From contig CAZKTN010000009.1 of NCBI GenBank assembly GCA_964555705.1, forward strand, positions 1 to 64,000: a DNA stretch of 64,000 nucleotides. The letters run 5' to 3'. The DNA is from ZLKRG44 sp964555705 (GTDB taxonomy: Bacteria; Planctomycetota; Phycisphaerae; Phycisphaerales; SM1A02). The notes beneath the pieces were generated by a model, which was given only the letters and a program-made list of their open reading frames with translations, had not been told where the DNA came from and searched no databases. Made by a program: the position numbers and the translations under genes. Positions within the stretch are counted from its first letter, which is position 1. Each line of letters begins with the position of its first letter. Below are positions 55,699 through 63,988 of this stretch, piece by piece.

Positions 55699-56946
55699 TC
55701 AGCGCGGCTGCGCAGGAAGGTCGTAGCTCACCATCACCGTCGACGGCATCGGCGGGTACTGCATCTCGAGCCGGAACACGCGGAAGTCTGCGGGATCCGC
55801 GCTGATGCGGTTGAACACCGCGTGGATCAGCTCCGGGTACTGGTGCGCGAGCTCAGTGTCGAACCTCGTCGGCGTGCCCGTGATCTCGCGGAGCGGATCG
55901 CCGATCGGCAGCAGCATCGACTTGCGCGCCGCCGCATCGAGCGGCGAGTTTCCGAAGGGATTGCCGAAGACCTGCACCTTCGCGGACGCCACCTCAGGCA
56001 AGTCGCGGTGCGCGATCACGTCGAAGAGGAGCGTCTCGATAGGCATCGTCACGACGGCGCCCATCTCGCCGCGCTCGTGCATGCCCGGGCCCGCATAACG
56101 CGGAAGCGCTCCGCGCTCGAGGTGGCCGAAAACGAACGTGGACGTGCCGGTCAGGCCGAGCGGTCCGTCCGCAAGCTCGTGCACGATGCCAAGCGGCGTG
56201 CTCACGCTCTGCACCCTCACATCCGGCGGAGAGCACCAGCTTCGCATGATCAGCGCAGGATCGTCGGGGGAGGCTGGCGGCTCGAGCGGTTCCAGCGGGC
56301 GCTCCTGCACCGTGGTCACCTGGTCCTCCGACTCGACGGACCCGTGATAGCGCTGGAAGCGGAAGATCGGCCAGCCGGCGAGCGGCCGCAGCCTCCGCAC
56401 GTCGATGAGGGACGCGAGGATCGCAGTGTCGAGCGTGTGCGGATTCGCATGCGAGGGCATCAGGATTTGTGTCATGATGCGCACCCGCGCCTGCACACCC
56501 CATACGCCGCTCAGCCCGCGGAACGCGGTCTTTCGCGAGAGCTCGAGAGACGCGCGCGATGTCGCGCCGTCGAGCAGCAGCTGCAGCGTGGGCCGATCGC
56601 CCGCGTGCTGCCTCACCATGTCCTCGAAGAGGTCGAGTGCGCGGCGAAGCGCGGAGAGCTCATCCTTCGCCACGCCGCCACGTGCGAGCGCCTCCATGAG
56701 GATGCCGATTCCCTCGGGTCCGGGCACAAGCGTGGCCGCGGACAGCTGGTCGTCATCACCCGCGATGCGCGCGATCTTCCACGAGAGGTTCTTGTCGATT
56801 CCGATCTGCCGTGACACGTCCTGCGGCCGCTCGATGTCCAGGCCTGCGCTCCGATATGCACTGCGCAGGGCGGCCTGCACCGTGCGCATCGACTCGGCGC
56901 AGTGGTCGACAAAGGCAGGAACGGACTGTCGGGTGGACTTGGGCAT
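55699..56946 (-). CDS. hypothetical protein, 415 aa
   Basis: I do not recognise this family. The N-terminal 150 residues are helical and include QDVSRQIGIDKNLSWKIARI, which looks like a helix-turn-helix. The C-terminal two thirds are beta-rich (PIFRFQRYHGSVESEDQVTTV, GLTGTSTFVFGHLERG, FRLEMQYPPMPSTVMVSYDLP). There is no signal peptide or membrane helix. A DNA-binding or sensor protein is possible. It stands alone between convergent truD and the divergent dockerin-type genes. The start ATG was preferred over an earlier GTG because the head MPKSTRQSVPAF looks native. Confidence 0.6.
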   Translation of the reverse strand: MPKSTRQSVPAFVDHCAESMRTVQAALRSAYRSAGLDIERPQDVSRQIGIDKNLSWKIARIAGDDDQLSAATLVPGPEGIGILMEALARGGVAKDELSALRRALDLFEDMVRQHAGDRPTLQLLLDGATSRASLELSRKTAFRGLSGVWGVQARVRIMTQILMPSHANPHTLDTAILASLIDVRRLRPLAGWPIFRFQRYHGSVESEDQVTTVQERPLEPLEPPASPDDPALIMRSWCSPPDVRVQSVSTPLGIVHELADGPLGLTGTSTFVFGHLERGALPRYAGPGMHERGEMGAVVTMPIETLLFDVIAHRDLPEVASAKVQVFGNPFGNSPLDAAARKSMLLPIGDPLREITGTPTRFDTELAHQYPELIHAVFNRISADPADFRVFRLEMQYPPMPSTVMVSYDLPAQPR

Positions 56947-57071
56947 CTGTGTCACCCCACGGGTGCCTATGGAGACTACGGGCACGATTCCTCGACGTGT
57001 TCATGACGTCGAGTTTCCCGGGCGATGCCGGGTCGAAGTCCCTGAAGTGAGGCGATTGGGTTGCGCGTGCT

Positions 57072-57099
57072 TTGTCCGGCGACCAATGCGGGCTACCTT
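57072..57099 (+). promoter_or_regulatory. promoter of the first dockerin-tailed gene
   Basis: TTGTCC (57072-57077), 16 bases ending CGGGC, TACCTT (57094-57099), eight bases, ATG. Confidence 0.5.
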
Positions 57100-57107
57100 G
57101 CTCCTTC

Positions 57108-58313
57108 ATGAGCCACTCCACAAACTGTGTTGCAGCAGCCCTCGCCGCGTGCATCTCGGCTGCATCGCTTGCAGGCGGCACGTACATCGGGTTCACGCCC
57201 GGCGTCACGCCAAGCGGCGTGAGCGCGGATGGCTCAGTCGTAGTGGGCTACGACGGGATCGGCTACTTCTACTACACGGCCGCGGAGGGCTACATCCAGG
57301 TGGGTGGCGCGCCTCCCGGCAATGGAGTCGGCGGATCCGCGACCGCTTCGTCCGACGGCACTCGCTTCTCCGGCACGACGCTCAATCCCGACACCAACCT
57401 TTACGAGATGGGCATCTTCGACCGTACGACCGGTCAGTGGATCCTTTGCGGTGGATTGGGTGCGTCTTCGGACGGCTCCACGAGTTCGGGCTGGGGGCTC
57501 AGCGGAAACGGGCAGGTGGGTGTCGGCCTCGGATGGATCAGCGCGGGCAGCGCGCACGCGATCGTGTGGCGTGCCGCGACTGGCGTCACGAGCCTCGGTT
57601 CGAGCGTGAATGGCCGGAGCACGCGCGCGAACGGAACCAACCTCGATGGTTCCGTGGTGGTCGGATGGCAGGATTCGAGCTCAGGATTCCGTCAGGGATG
57701 CGTGTGGGCAAACGGCGTTCAGACGCTGATTTCCCTGGGAAGCGCACCGATGAGCGAGGCGGGCGCGTGCTCTGCGAGCGGTGAGGTTGTCGTCGGCAGC
57801 GGATCGTCGAGCAACTCCTTCCAGGCCTGGCGATGGACTCGCGAGGGCGGAGTCCAGAACATCGGTCCGGCGCCAGTTTCCGGTTGGCGTGGGGCGGCCA
57901 CGTCAGTATCCGCAGACGGCCAGACGATCGTCGGCTTCTACCGGCCGTTCCCGGCACCTGCGACATTTGGTCGAGGGTTCATCTGGACGGCCGCGGACGG
58001 CATGCGCGACCTCACCAATCTTGCGATCGACCAGGGAATCGCGGTGCCAAGCGGGACGACACTGGCCCTGCCGCTTGCGATCTCGGGCGATGGGCGTACG
58101 GTGGTGGGTCTGGCTAATGGCGGCGCTGGCTTCGCCGTCACGTTCCCAGCCGAGTCGAGCCCCGCGGACCTCAACGGCGACGGTTCGGTGGATGGGATCG
58201 ACCTCGCGGCGCTGCTGGCGAACTGGGGTGGTAGCGGCACAGGGGACATCGACCAGAGCGGCACCGTCAGCGGCAGCGACCTCACCGCTCTGCTTGCCGC
58301 CTGGACGGGGTGA
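57108..58313 (+). CDS. secreted HAF-repeat protein with C-terminal dockerin-like module
   Basis: A 401-residue exported protein (signal peptide about 1-23). The body consists of repeated short beta units of the HAF type, each with a DG-VVG core: GVSADGSVVVGYDG, GTNLDGSVVVGWQD, SASGEVVVGSGS, SVSADGQTIVGFYRP, AISGDGRTVVGLAN. The last 48 residues are a double calcium-loop, dockerin-like module (ADLNGDGSVDGIDLAALLANW and GDIDQSGTVSGSDLTALLAAW). Such GC-rich planctomycete dockerins are thought to anchor or sort extracellular proteins; the partner is unknown. Two close paralogues follow at 60.3 and 61.7 kb. Confidence 0.8.
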   Translation: MSHSTNCVAAALAACISAASLAGGTYIGFTPGVTPSGVSADGSVVVGYDGIGYFYYTAAEGYIQVGGAPPGNGVGGSATASSDGTRFSGTTLNPDTNLYEMGIFDRTTGQWILCGGLGASSDGSTSSGWGLSGNGQVGVGLGWISAGSAHAIVWRAATGVTSLGSSVNGRSTRANGTNLDGSVVVGWQDSSSGFRQGCVWANGVQTLISLGSAPMSEAGACSASGEVVVGSGSSSNSFQAWRWTREGGVQNIGPAPVSGWRGAATSVSADGQTIVGFYRPFPAPATFGRGFIWTAADGMRDLTNLAIDQGIAVPSGTTLALPLAISGDGRTVVGLANGGAGFAVTFPAESSPADLNGDGSVDGIDLAALLANWGGSGTGDIDQSGTVSGSDLTALLAAWTG

Positions 58314-58335
58314 GGCGGTAATCCGCCGATTCTTT
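58314..58335 (+). terminator. weak terminator-like hairpin
   Basis: GGCGG-TAAT-CCGCC directly after the stop codon, followed by a short T-rich stretch (GATTCTTT). Confidence 0.4.
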
Positions 58336-58346
58336 CCCTGCAAAAT

Positions 58347-58374
58347 TTGCGTTGGCACAGAAGGGGCCTATGTT
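58347..58374 (+). promoter_or_regulatory. promoter of the second dockerin-tailed gene
   Basis: TTGCGT (58347-58352), 16 bases ending GGGGCC, TATGTT (58369-58374). The predicted leader is about 25 bases. Confidence 0.58.
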
Positions 58375-58405
58375 TCCGGTCGAACTACTTTCCCCAGAGA
58401 AACAA

Positions 58406-60202
58406 ATGCGCCCAATCAACTTCCTCGCCGTCTCCGTCTCTTCGTGCGTCGCATGGTCTGCCATCGCCGACGGACCGTGGGAGAACATCGTCTCGACCAC
58501 CGACACGTCCGTCCAGGGTGTGCCTGGTGCCGTGTGGGTTCCCAACGGGTTCAACAACCCCACGATCGACAACCAAGGTCGCGTCTACTTCCGCGGACAG
58601 CTCGGCGGCGAGGGCATCACCACGGCGAACCGTCACGTGCTCATTCGCGGTGTGCCGGGTTCGATCGAGATCATGGCGCGTGACAGCGCATCGGTCCCGG
58701 GAAACGTCCCCGCGAGCTACCTGCTGCAATCGACGAGTGGCGTGGGCGGTCTCGGTTCGGCCAACAACATCTCCGCCGATGGAGGCATCGCCGTCGCAAG
58801 CTTCATCTTCGGTCCGGGCGGCGCATCTTCAAACGACACAGCGACCTACTTCATCAGCGCGTCCGGAGTTCCATCGCTGCTGATTCGCGAGGGCGACCCC
58901 TTCCCCGGAGGCGGTGGCGCGGTCTTCTCAGGCTCAATGAACGCCTCGTCCGGATTCAGGATCAGCAACGAGGGCGTTGGGCTGTTTGTGCCGAACCTCA
59001 GCGGCGGTGACGTCTCGGGCACCACGAACAACACGGCGGTGATCAAGGTGTCGCCCGCGGGCATGTCGGCGCTGTACCGGAAGGGTTCCCCGGCGCCTGG
59101 CTTCGACGCCGGGGCAGGCGTCACCATGAACCCAAGCGCGTTCGGCCTGTATGTCGTGGGCTCGGAGGTCGAGTTTGGCGCCACGCTCGTCGGCACGGGG
59201 ATCAGCACGTCGAATGATTCGGCGCGGTTCACGACGCTCGGGGCGCCGGCAGGCGAACTGCGCATGTGGGTGCGTGAGGGTCAGGAACTGACCGGACTCA
59301 ATGGCATCAGCATCAAGCCAACCTCGACCATCTCGGCATCTCCGATCCCGATGGTGGGGGGCAAGATGCTCTTCCTGGCGGACATTGTGGGCGAGGGCGT
59401 AACGGCCGGACTCGATGACAAGGCCATCATGTACGAGCAGGGCGGCACATTCGAGATCCTGATGCGCCGAGGTCAGGCGCTCCCGAACGCCCCCACTACG
59501 GGGAACGGGACGCTCACCTTCTCGGGTCCCCAGACCAGCTCGTTCGTGTCGAACAGCGCGGGCCTGATGGCCTTCCAAGGGATCTACCAGTACCCGGACG
59601 GCACCGGCGTTCAGTCGCCCGATCCGAGCACGTTCCTTGGCGTCCGCAAGGCCGACGGAACGCTGATCACGATCGCGCGTCAGGGCGATGCGGCGCCCGG
59701 CATGACTGGAGAGACCTTCGGATCGTGGGGCGGCAACAGCGGCATCTGCGTGAGCGAGAACGGAATCGTCGTGTTCGCCAACACCACGTCGCCAGGCTTC
59801 CTTCAGGCGATCTTCGCGTGGGATGAGGCCGATGGCCTGAGGCTCCTCGCGAAGGCCGGCGACACGAACTTCACGGGCACGGCAGCGAACCAGCTCACGC
59901 TGATCGGATCGACCGGCATCAACGGCAACGGCGGATTCACCGGCCTCTCGTCCAACGGATGGCTCGTGCTGCGCGCCGGAGACTCGACCAGTTCCATCAA
60001 CACGATTGCGCGCATCAAGCTCGGCGAAGAGGCGCCCGCGTGTCCGGCCGACTTCAACGACGACGATGAAGTCAACGGTACCGATCTCGCGACCCTACTT
60101 GCGCAGTGGGGCACGGACGGATCCGCCGACATCAACGACGATGGCACCGTCAATGCCGTTGACCTGTCCTCTGTGCTGGCGGCATGGGGCCCCTGCAGCT
60201 GA
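58406..60202 (+). CDS. secreted repeat protein (propeller-like) with dockerin-like tail
   Basis: A 598-residue exported protein (signal peptide about 1-21). About seven units carry a variant of R-x-G-[DQS]-x-x-PG at similar spacing: IREGDPFPG, YRKGSPAPG, VREGQELTG, MRRGQALPN, ARQGDAAPG, AKAGDTNFTG and an early MARDSASVPG. Units are separated by SADGGIAVASF-like or NSAGLMAFQG strands. Seven equal beta units suggest a seven-bladed propeller, which is inference. The C-terminus is a dockerin-like module (ADFNDDDEVNGTDLATLLAQW and ADINDDGTVNAVDLSSVLAAW). It is unrelated in its body to its three neighbours but shares the tail. Confidence 0.78.
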   Translation: MRPINFLAVSVSSCVAWSAIADGPWENIVSTTDTSVQGVPGAVWVPNGFNNPTIDNQGRVYFRGQLGGEGITTANRHVLIRGVPGSIEIMARDSASVPGNVPASYLLQSTSGVGGLGSANNISADGGIAVASFIFGPGGASSNDTATYFISASGVPSLLIREGDPFPGGGGAVFSGSMNASSGFRISNEGVGLFVPNLSGGDVSGTTNNTAVIKVSPAGMSALYRKGSPAPGFDAGAGVTMNPSAFGLYVVGSEVEFGATLVGTGISTSNDSARFTTLGAPAGELRMWVREGQELTGLNGISIKPTSTISASPIPMVGGKMLFLADIVGEGVTAGLDDKAIMYEQGGTFEILMRRGQALPNAPTTGNGTLTFSGPQTSSFVSNSAGLMAFQGIYQYPDGTGVQSPDPSTFLGVRKADGTLITIARQGDAAPGMTGETFGSWGGNSGICVSENGIVVFANTTSPGFLQAIFAWDEADGLRLLAKAGDTNFTGTAANQLTLIGSTGINGNGGFTGLSSNGWLVLRAGDSTSSINTIARIKLGEEAPACPADFNDDDEVNGTDLATLLAQWGTDGSADINDDGTVNAVDLSSVLAAWGPCS

Positions 60203-60325
60203 TCCGCCAGTTGAGCGACGACGCACCCACCGGGCTGCGCGCTGCACGGTCGGCGCGCGGCCCGAGTGTGCGTACGGCACGCATGTCCCGCACGTGAACT
60301 TTCGCAACAGCGAGGCAATCTCCTG

Positions 60326-61576
60326 ATGAAGCCGAAGCAACTTCCAGCAATCTCCCTGACGGCCGCCAGCCTGCTCGTGACGCCCGCGACGGCCCAGGAC
60401 CTGCACCTCATCCCGGGCGCGCAGTACATCACCGGCCTGAGCGCCGATGGTCGGGTGGCCGCCGGCTACACGCCAGTCGAGTTCCTCTACTGGACCCTGA
60501 AGACGGACGTGGTGTACATCGGCGGCGCTGCGCCTGGCAGCCAGGGAATCGGTGGCAGCTGCGGCATCTCGAACGACGGGACGCGCATCGTCGGCAACAC
60601 ATTCAATGCGTCGGGCAAGACCGAGGCGTCCATCTACTCCATCCCGGATTCGTCGTGGACCAGCACCGGATCCCTGGGGTTCAACTGCGACATCTCGTCG
60701 AGTTCCGGCTGGGCGATCTCCGGAGATGGAGTGACAGTTGGGGGCCTCATCGTCGCGGCAGCAGGCTGCGACTACCGCGGGCTGCACTACTCGCCATCCG
60801 CGGGCATTCGCACGCTGCCTACCTCGTACTTCTTCAAGCCGACACGCGTGAACGCGATCAACGCAGATGGCACGGTGCTCGTGGGCTGGAATGACGACTA
60901 CAACGGCTTCCGGCAGGGATCCATCTGGAGATGGAATGGCACTTCGTACACGCAGACACTGATCACCGCGCCGGGCGGGGTCAAGATGGGAGAGGCGGCG
61001 TGCGTCAGCGCAGACGGAACGCGAGTGTTCGGCTTCGGAAGGTTTGATGGCGTCCAGAAGAACTACATGTGGACCCAGGCGACGCTTGCCGTATCGCTGG
61101 GCGACTCGCCCACTGGCCTGCCGAGCTGGGTAAGCGGCTGCAATGCAGAAGGAACGATGGCTGCATGCTTCTTCCGCGTTGGCGCGCCCCCTCCGACCTC
61201 AGGCGAGGGCTACGTGTGGATCGAGGGACGCGGATACGTCGCCCTCGAGGAGTGGGCGGCCGAGAACGGCGTGATCGTGCCGAATGACGTGCGGATGTCG
61301 CTGCCGCTGTGCATGTCGGCGGACGGTCGCTCGGTCGGCGGCGCGGGCCGCACGGATTTCGGTGTCCGCGCTTTCGTGCTGAACCTACCTCCGCTTGCCT
61401 CGTGCGACGGCGACATCGACGGCGACGGAGCAGTGGGCGGGCTCGACCTCACGGCGCTGCTGGCGGCGTGGGGTCCGTGCGGGGCCAGCGCGTGCGACGG
61501 TGACCTCAATGGCGACAGCGAGGTGAACGGCGTCGACCTGACGGTGATCCTGTCGGCGTGGGGCGAGTGCCCGTAA
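60326..61576 (+). CDS. secreted HAF-repeat protein with dockerin-like tail (paralogue 2)
   Basis: A 416-residue paralogue of the 57.1 kb gene. The signal peptide is about 1-23 (ending TATAQ). Repeat units include GLSADGRVAAGYTP, GISNDGTRIVGNTF, AISGDGVTVGGLI, AINADGTVLVGWND, CVSADGTRVFGFGR and CMSADGRSVGGAGR. The paralogues share a GFRQGSIW-type phrase after the central unit. The tail CDGDIDGDGAVGGLDLTALL and DLNGDSEVNGVDLTVILSAW is a complete pair of calcium loops. No strong promoter was found upstream; CTCCTG lies just before the ATG. Confidence 0.78.
   Translation: MKPKQLPAISLTAASLLVTPATAQDLHLIPGAQYITGLSADGRVAAGYTPVEFLYWTLKTDVVYIGGAAPGSQGIGGSCGISNDGTRIVGNTFNASGKTEASIYSIPDSSWTSTGSLGFNCDISSSSGWAISGDGVTVGGLIVAAAGCDYRGLHYSPSAGIRTLPTSYFFKPTRVNAINADGTVLVGWNDDYNGFRQGSIWRWNGTSYTQTLITAPGGVKMGEAACVSADGTRVFGFGRFDGVQKNYMWTQATLAVSLGDSPTGLPSWVSGCNAEGTMAACFFRVGAPPPTSGEGYVWIEGRGYVALEEWAAENGVIVPNDVRMSLPLCMSADGRSVGGAGRTDFGVRAFVLNLPPLASCDGDIDGDGAVGGLDLTALLAAWGPCGASACDGDLNGDSEVNGVDLTVILSAWGECP
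61403..61573 (+). repeat. dockerin-encoding direct repeat, copy 1
   Basis: The last 171 bases of this gene closely match the last 171 bases of the next paralogue (62778-62948), with only scattered substitutions. The two genes differ much more elsewhere. Confidence 0.85.
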
Positions 61577-61651
61577 CCGTGCGCCACGGCGCGCGGCACC
61601 CATGATTCTGCGGCATCGAGGGCCATTCGGGGTCCATCGCTGGCCAGCTCC

Positions 61652-61679
61652 TTGAACCAATCGCTCCCGGGGCTATCTT
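61652..61679 (+). promoter_or_regulatory. promoter of the third HAF/dockerin paralogue
   Basis: TTGAAC (61652-61657), 16 bases ending CGGGGC, TATCTT (61674-61679), nine bases, ATG. The leader would be only two or three bases. Confidence 0.6.
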
Positions 61680-61688
61680 TTCTGGCTT

Positions 61689-62951
61689 ATGCGCCTTTCT
61701 GCAACCGCTCTCGTCCTGACTGCGTCAGCCAGTGCACTGCTCTCGGGCGCGTCCGCAGTCGCCGGATCGGGCAGCGGCTCCTTCACGTTGCTTGGTTCCC
61801 AAGGTCTGACCCCATCGGGTGCGTCCGCTGACGGGAGCGTGGTCGTTGGCTACAACGACTCGGGGTTCTGGTACTGGACAACCGAGACGGGCCTGATTCC
61901 GATTGGCGGCATCAGCCCGTCGAATGGTGGCGCGGGCAGCGCGGGGGTCAGCGACGATGGCGCACGCGTGGGCTACACCGTGATCAATCCCGCCACGGGC
62001 AAGACTGAGGGGGCCTTTTACGAGATCGCCACAGGCGAGACCACGCGGGTCGGCAACTTCGGATTCAGTTGCGACCTCTCAGCGACAAGCTGCTGGGGTG
62101 TCTCCGGTGATGGAGCGACGATGGTCGGGCTCGGCTGGCACAACCAGTGCGGCGCACGCGCATACCGGTACTCCGCGAGCGGCGGACTGGTGGACCTTGG
62201 CTCCTCCTTCACGGGCTACTCGTCGCGCGCAAACGCGTGCAGCCAGGATGCGCGCATGATCGTCGGCTGGCAGGACAGCCCAACGGGCGGGCGGCAGGGT
62301 GCGATCTGGCGCGATGGAGAGCAGCGCCTGCTCACCACGGCATCCGGCGCTCCGATCGGCGAGGCCGGTGCCGTCAGTGCGGATGGCACGTGGGTGGTGG
62401 GGCTCGGATCGTCCGCAAACGCATTCCGCGGATGGCGCTGGAGCCCATCCACTGGCACGATCGATCTCCCAGCGTCCCCGATTCCATCGCTGCCGCGTGC
62501 TTTCCCGACGGGCGTGAGCGCTGACGGAACAAGGATCCTGCTCTTCTACCGAACCCAGTTCCCGCCAGCGACGGGCGGCGAGGGATACCTCTGGATCGAT
62601 GGCACGCTAGTGCCGCTGGAGGTGCTCGCGGCGCAGAACGGCATCTCGCTGACGCCGGACATCAGGATGGCGCTGCCGCTGGGCATGTCGCGTGACGGAT
62701 ACACCATCGTCGGCACGGCGCGGACGTCATCCGGTGTGCAGGGGTTCATCCTCGACTTGCCGCGGCCCGCACCATCATGCGATGGAGACATCGACGGCGA
62801 TGGTGCGGTGGGCGGGCTCGACCTTACGGCGCTGCTTGCGGCGTGGGGTCCGTGCGGGGCCGGTGCCTGCAGCGCCGACCTCAACGGCGACAGCGAAGTG
62901 AACGGCATTGACCTGACGGTGATCCTGTCGGCGTGGGGCGATTGCCCCTAA
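61689..62951 (+). CDS. secreted HAF-repeat protein with dockerin-like tail (paralogue 3)
   Basis: A 420-residue paralogue, with signal peptide about 1-25 (ending SAVAG). Repeat units include GASADGSVVVGYND, GVSDDGARVGYTV, GVSGDGATMVGLGW, CSQDARMIVGWQD, AVSADGTWVVGLGS, GVSADGTRILLFYR and GMSRDGYTIVGTAR. It shares the layout of the 57.1 kb protein, including GWQDSPTGGRQGAIW. The tail repeats the two calcium loops almost exactly as in the preceding gene. The three paralogues probably arose by tandem duplication. Ligand and location on the cell surface are unknown. Confidence 0.8.
   Translation: MRLSATALVLTASASALLSGASAVAGSGSGSFTLLGSQGLTPSGASADGSVVVGYNDSGFWYWTTETGLIPIGGISPSNGGAGSAGVSDDGARVGYTVINPATGKTEGAFYEIATGETTRVGNFGFSCDLSATSCWGVSGDGATMVGLGWHNQCGARAYRYSASGGLVDLGSSFTGYSSRANACSQDARMIVGWQDSPTGGRQGAIWRDGEQRLLTTASGAPIGEAGAVSADGTWVVGLGSSANAFRGWRWSPSTGTIDLPASPIPSLPRAFPTGVSADGTRILLFYRTQFPPATGGEGYLWIDGTLVPLEVLAAQNGISLTPDIRMALPLGMSRDGYTIVGTARTSSGVQGFILDLPRPAPSCDGDIDGDGAVGGLDLTALLAAWGPCGAGACSADLNGDSEVNGIDLTVILSAWGDCP
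62778..62948 (+). repeat. dockerin-encoding direct repeat, copy 2
   Basis: Partner of the copy at 61403-61573. Most differences are at third codon positions or in the short linker between the two loops. Confidence 0.85.
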
Positions 62952-63007
62952 GTGGCCGCGCACGACTCGGCACCCAACTGAACGTCAGCTCAAGTCGTGA
63001 GCGTTGG

Positions 63008-63988
63008 TCAGTCACGGTACGAGTTGTGGCAGGCCTTGCACGTCGCCGCAATGCCTGCGACGATCGCGTTGAGTCGCTCGGCAACCTCGGACGAGGGCTT
63101 CGCGGTGGGGGTGCCCTTTGCGAGAAGGTCCTCAAGCGACTCCGCGTCGCCCGCGTTGCGTGCAAGCAGTGAGCGGAACTCATCGGGCATGTCCTTGACC
63201 CTTGCGTCATCGAGCAGCAGCCGCAGCGTGTCCGCAAGCCGTCCCGCCTCCGCGGCCGGCACAAGATCCGGGTGATCGGTTGGCGCGATCCACCCCGCGC
63301 GCTGCACGGCCTTGAGGTTGTCCCACGCGATGTCGATGTCGACCATCCCGCGCACGAATCCCTTTGGTTTGGAGACTTCGGGGAAGTCTGCGCGGGCCGT
63401 GGCCAGCACCGCATCAGTCACCTTGGATGCGCTGGCTGTGCACCGGTACAGGCCCTCGTATGCAGGCGCCGTGCCCGCCACCTTCATGCGCGCGACGGCA
63501 TCATCTGCGGTTGACCATCCGAGGGTCACCGCGACCGATCCTGCGGCTCCGGCGCTTCGGTGCTTCCCGTGATGGCAGTGGATGTAGATGGGACGGGGGA
63601 GGTCGCGCACTGCGCGTGCGAGCTCGAGCTTGCGGGCCTCGTCGAAGCCGTGGTAGCCGATGGGCAGGTGCACATAGCGCATGCCGTGCACCTTGGCGCG
63701 CTCGATGTCGGGCACCGCGCCGTCCACCGAGATGATCGTGCGGATGCCCCACGACTTGAGCGATTCGAATCCGGCCTCGCCCTCGGGCACCGAGCCCGAC
63801 AGAAGCTCCGGTGCGAAGGCGACCACATTGTGAAGACCTGGTGCATCGGCGGGAGTGGCGTCAGCGGGCTTCGGAATGGGGGGCGCAGCGGCCGCCACGG
63901 CTGCCGGGGTGGAGAGCGCAGGCCCGTCTGGGGGCGGCCCGTCCGCTGCATGGATCAGCATCGCGCACACGATCGTGGTCCAAGGCAT
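63008..63988 (-). CDS. exported tyrosine/dual-specificity phosphatase fused to cytochrome c'-like domain
   Basis: A 326-residue two-domain protein. A short hydrophobic start (residues 4-14) suggests export. Residues about 53-200 form a cysteine phosphatase domain: FESLKSWGIRTIISVDG and VHLPIGYHGF precede the P-loop HCHHGKHRS, with Cys138 and Arg144 in the HCx5R motif. Residues about 215-326 are helical and end in CKACHNSYRD (Cys317, Cys320, His321), the haem-binding C-terminus of cytochrome c'-type proteins. An in-frame TAG lies 12 bases upstream of the ATG, so the start is firm. A TAGCCT hexamer ends six bases before it. The pairing of a phosphatase with a haem motif is unusual; the substrate is unknown. 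Confidence 0.82.
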   Translation of the reverse strand: MPWTTIVCAMLIHAADGPPPDGPALSTPAAVAAAAPPIPKPADATPADAPGLHNVVAFAPELLSGSVPEGEAGFESLKSWGIRTIISVDGAVPDIERAKVHGMRYVHLPIGYHGFDEARKLELARAVRDLPRPIYIHCHHGKHRSAGAAGSVAVTLGWSTADDAVARMKVAGTAPAYEGLYRCTASASKVTDAVLATARADFPEVSKPKGFVRGMVDIDIAWDNLKAVQRAGWIAPTDHPDLVPAAEAGRLADTLRLLLDDARVKDMPDEFRSLLARNAGDAESLEDLLAKGTPTAKPSSEVAERLNAIVAGIAATCKACHNSYRD

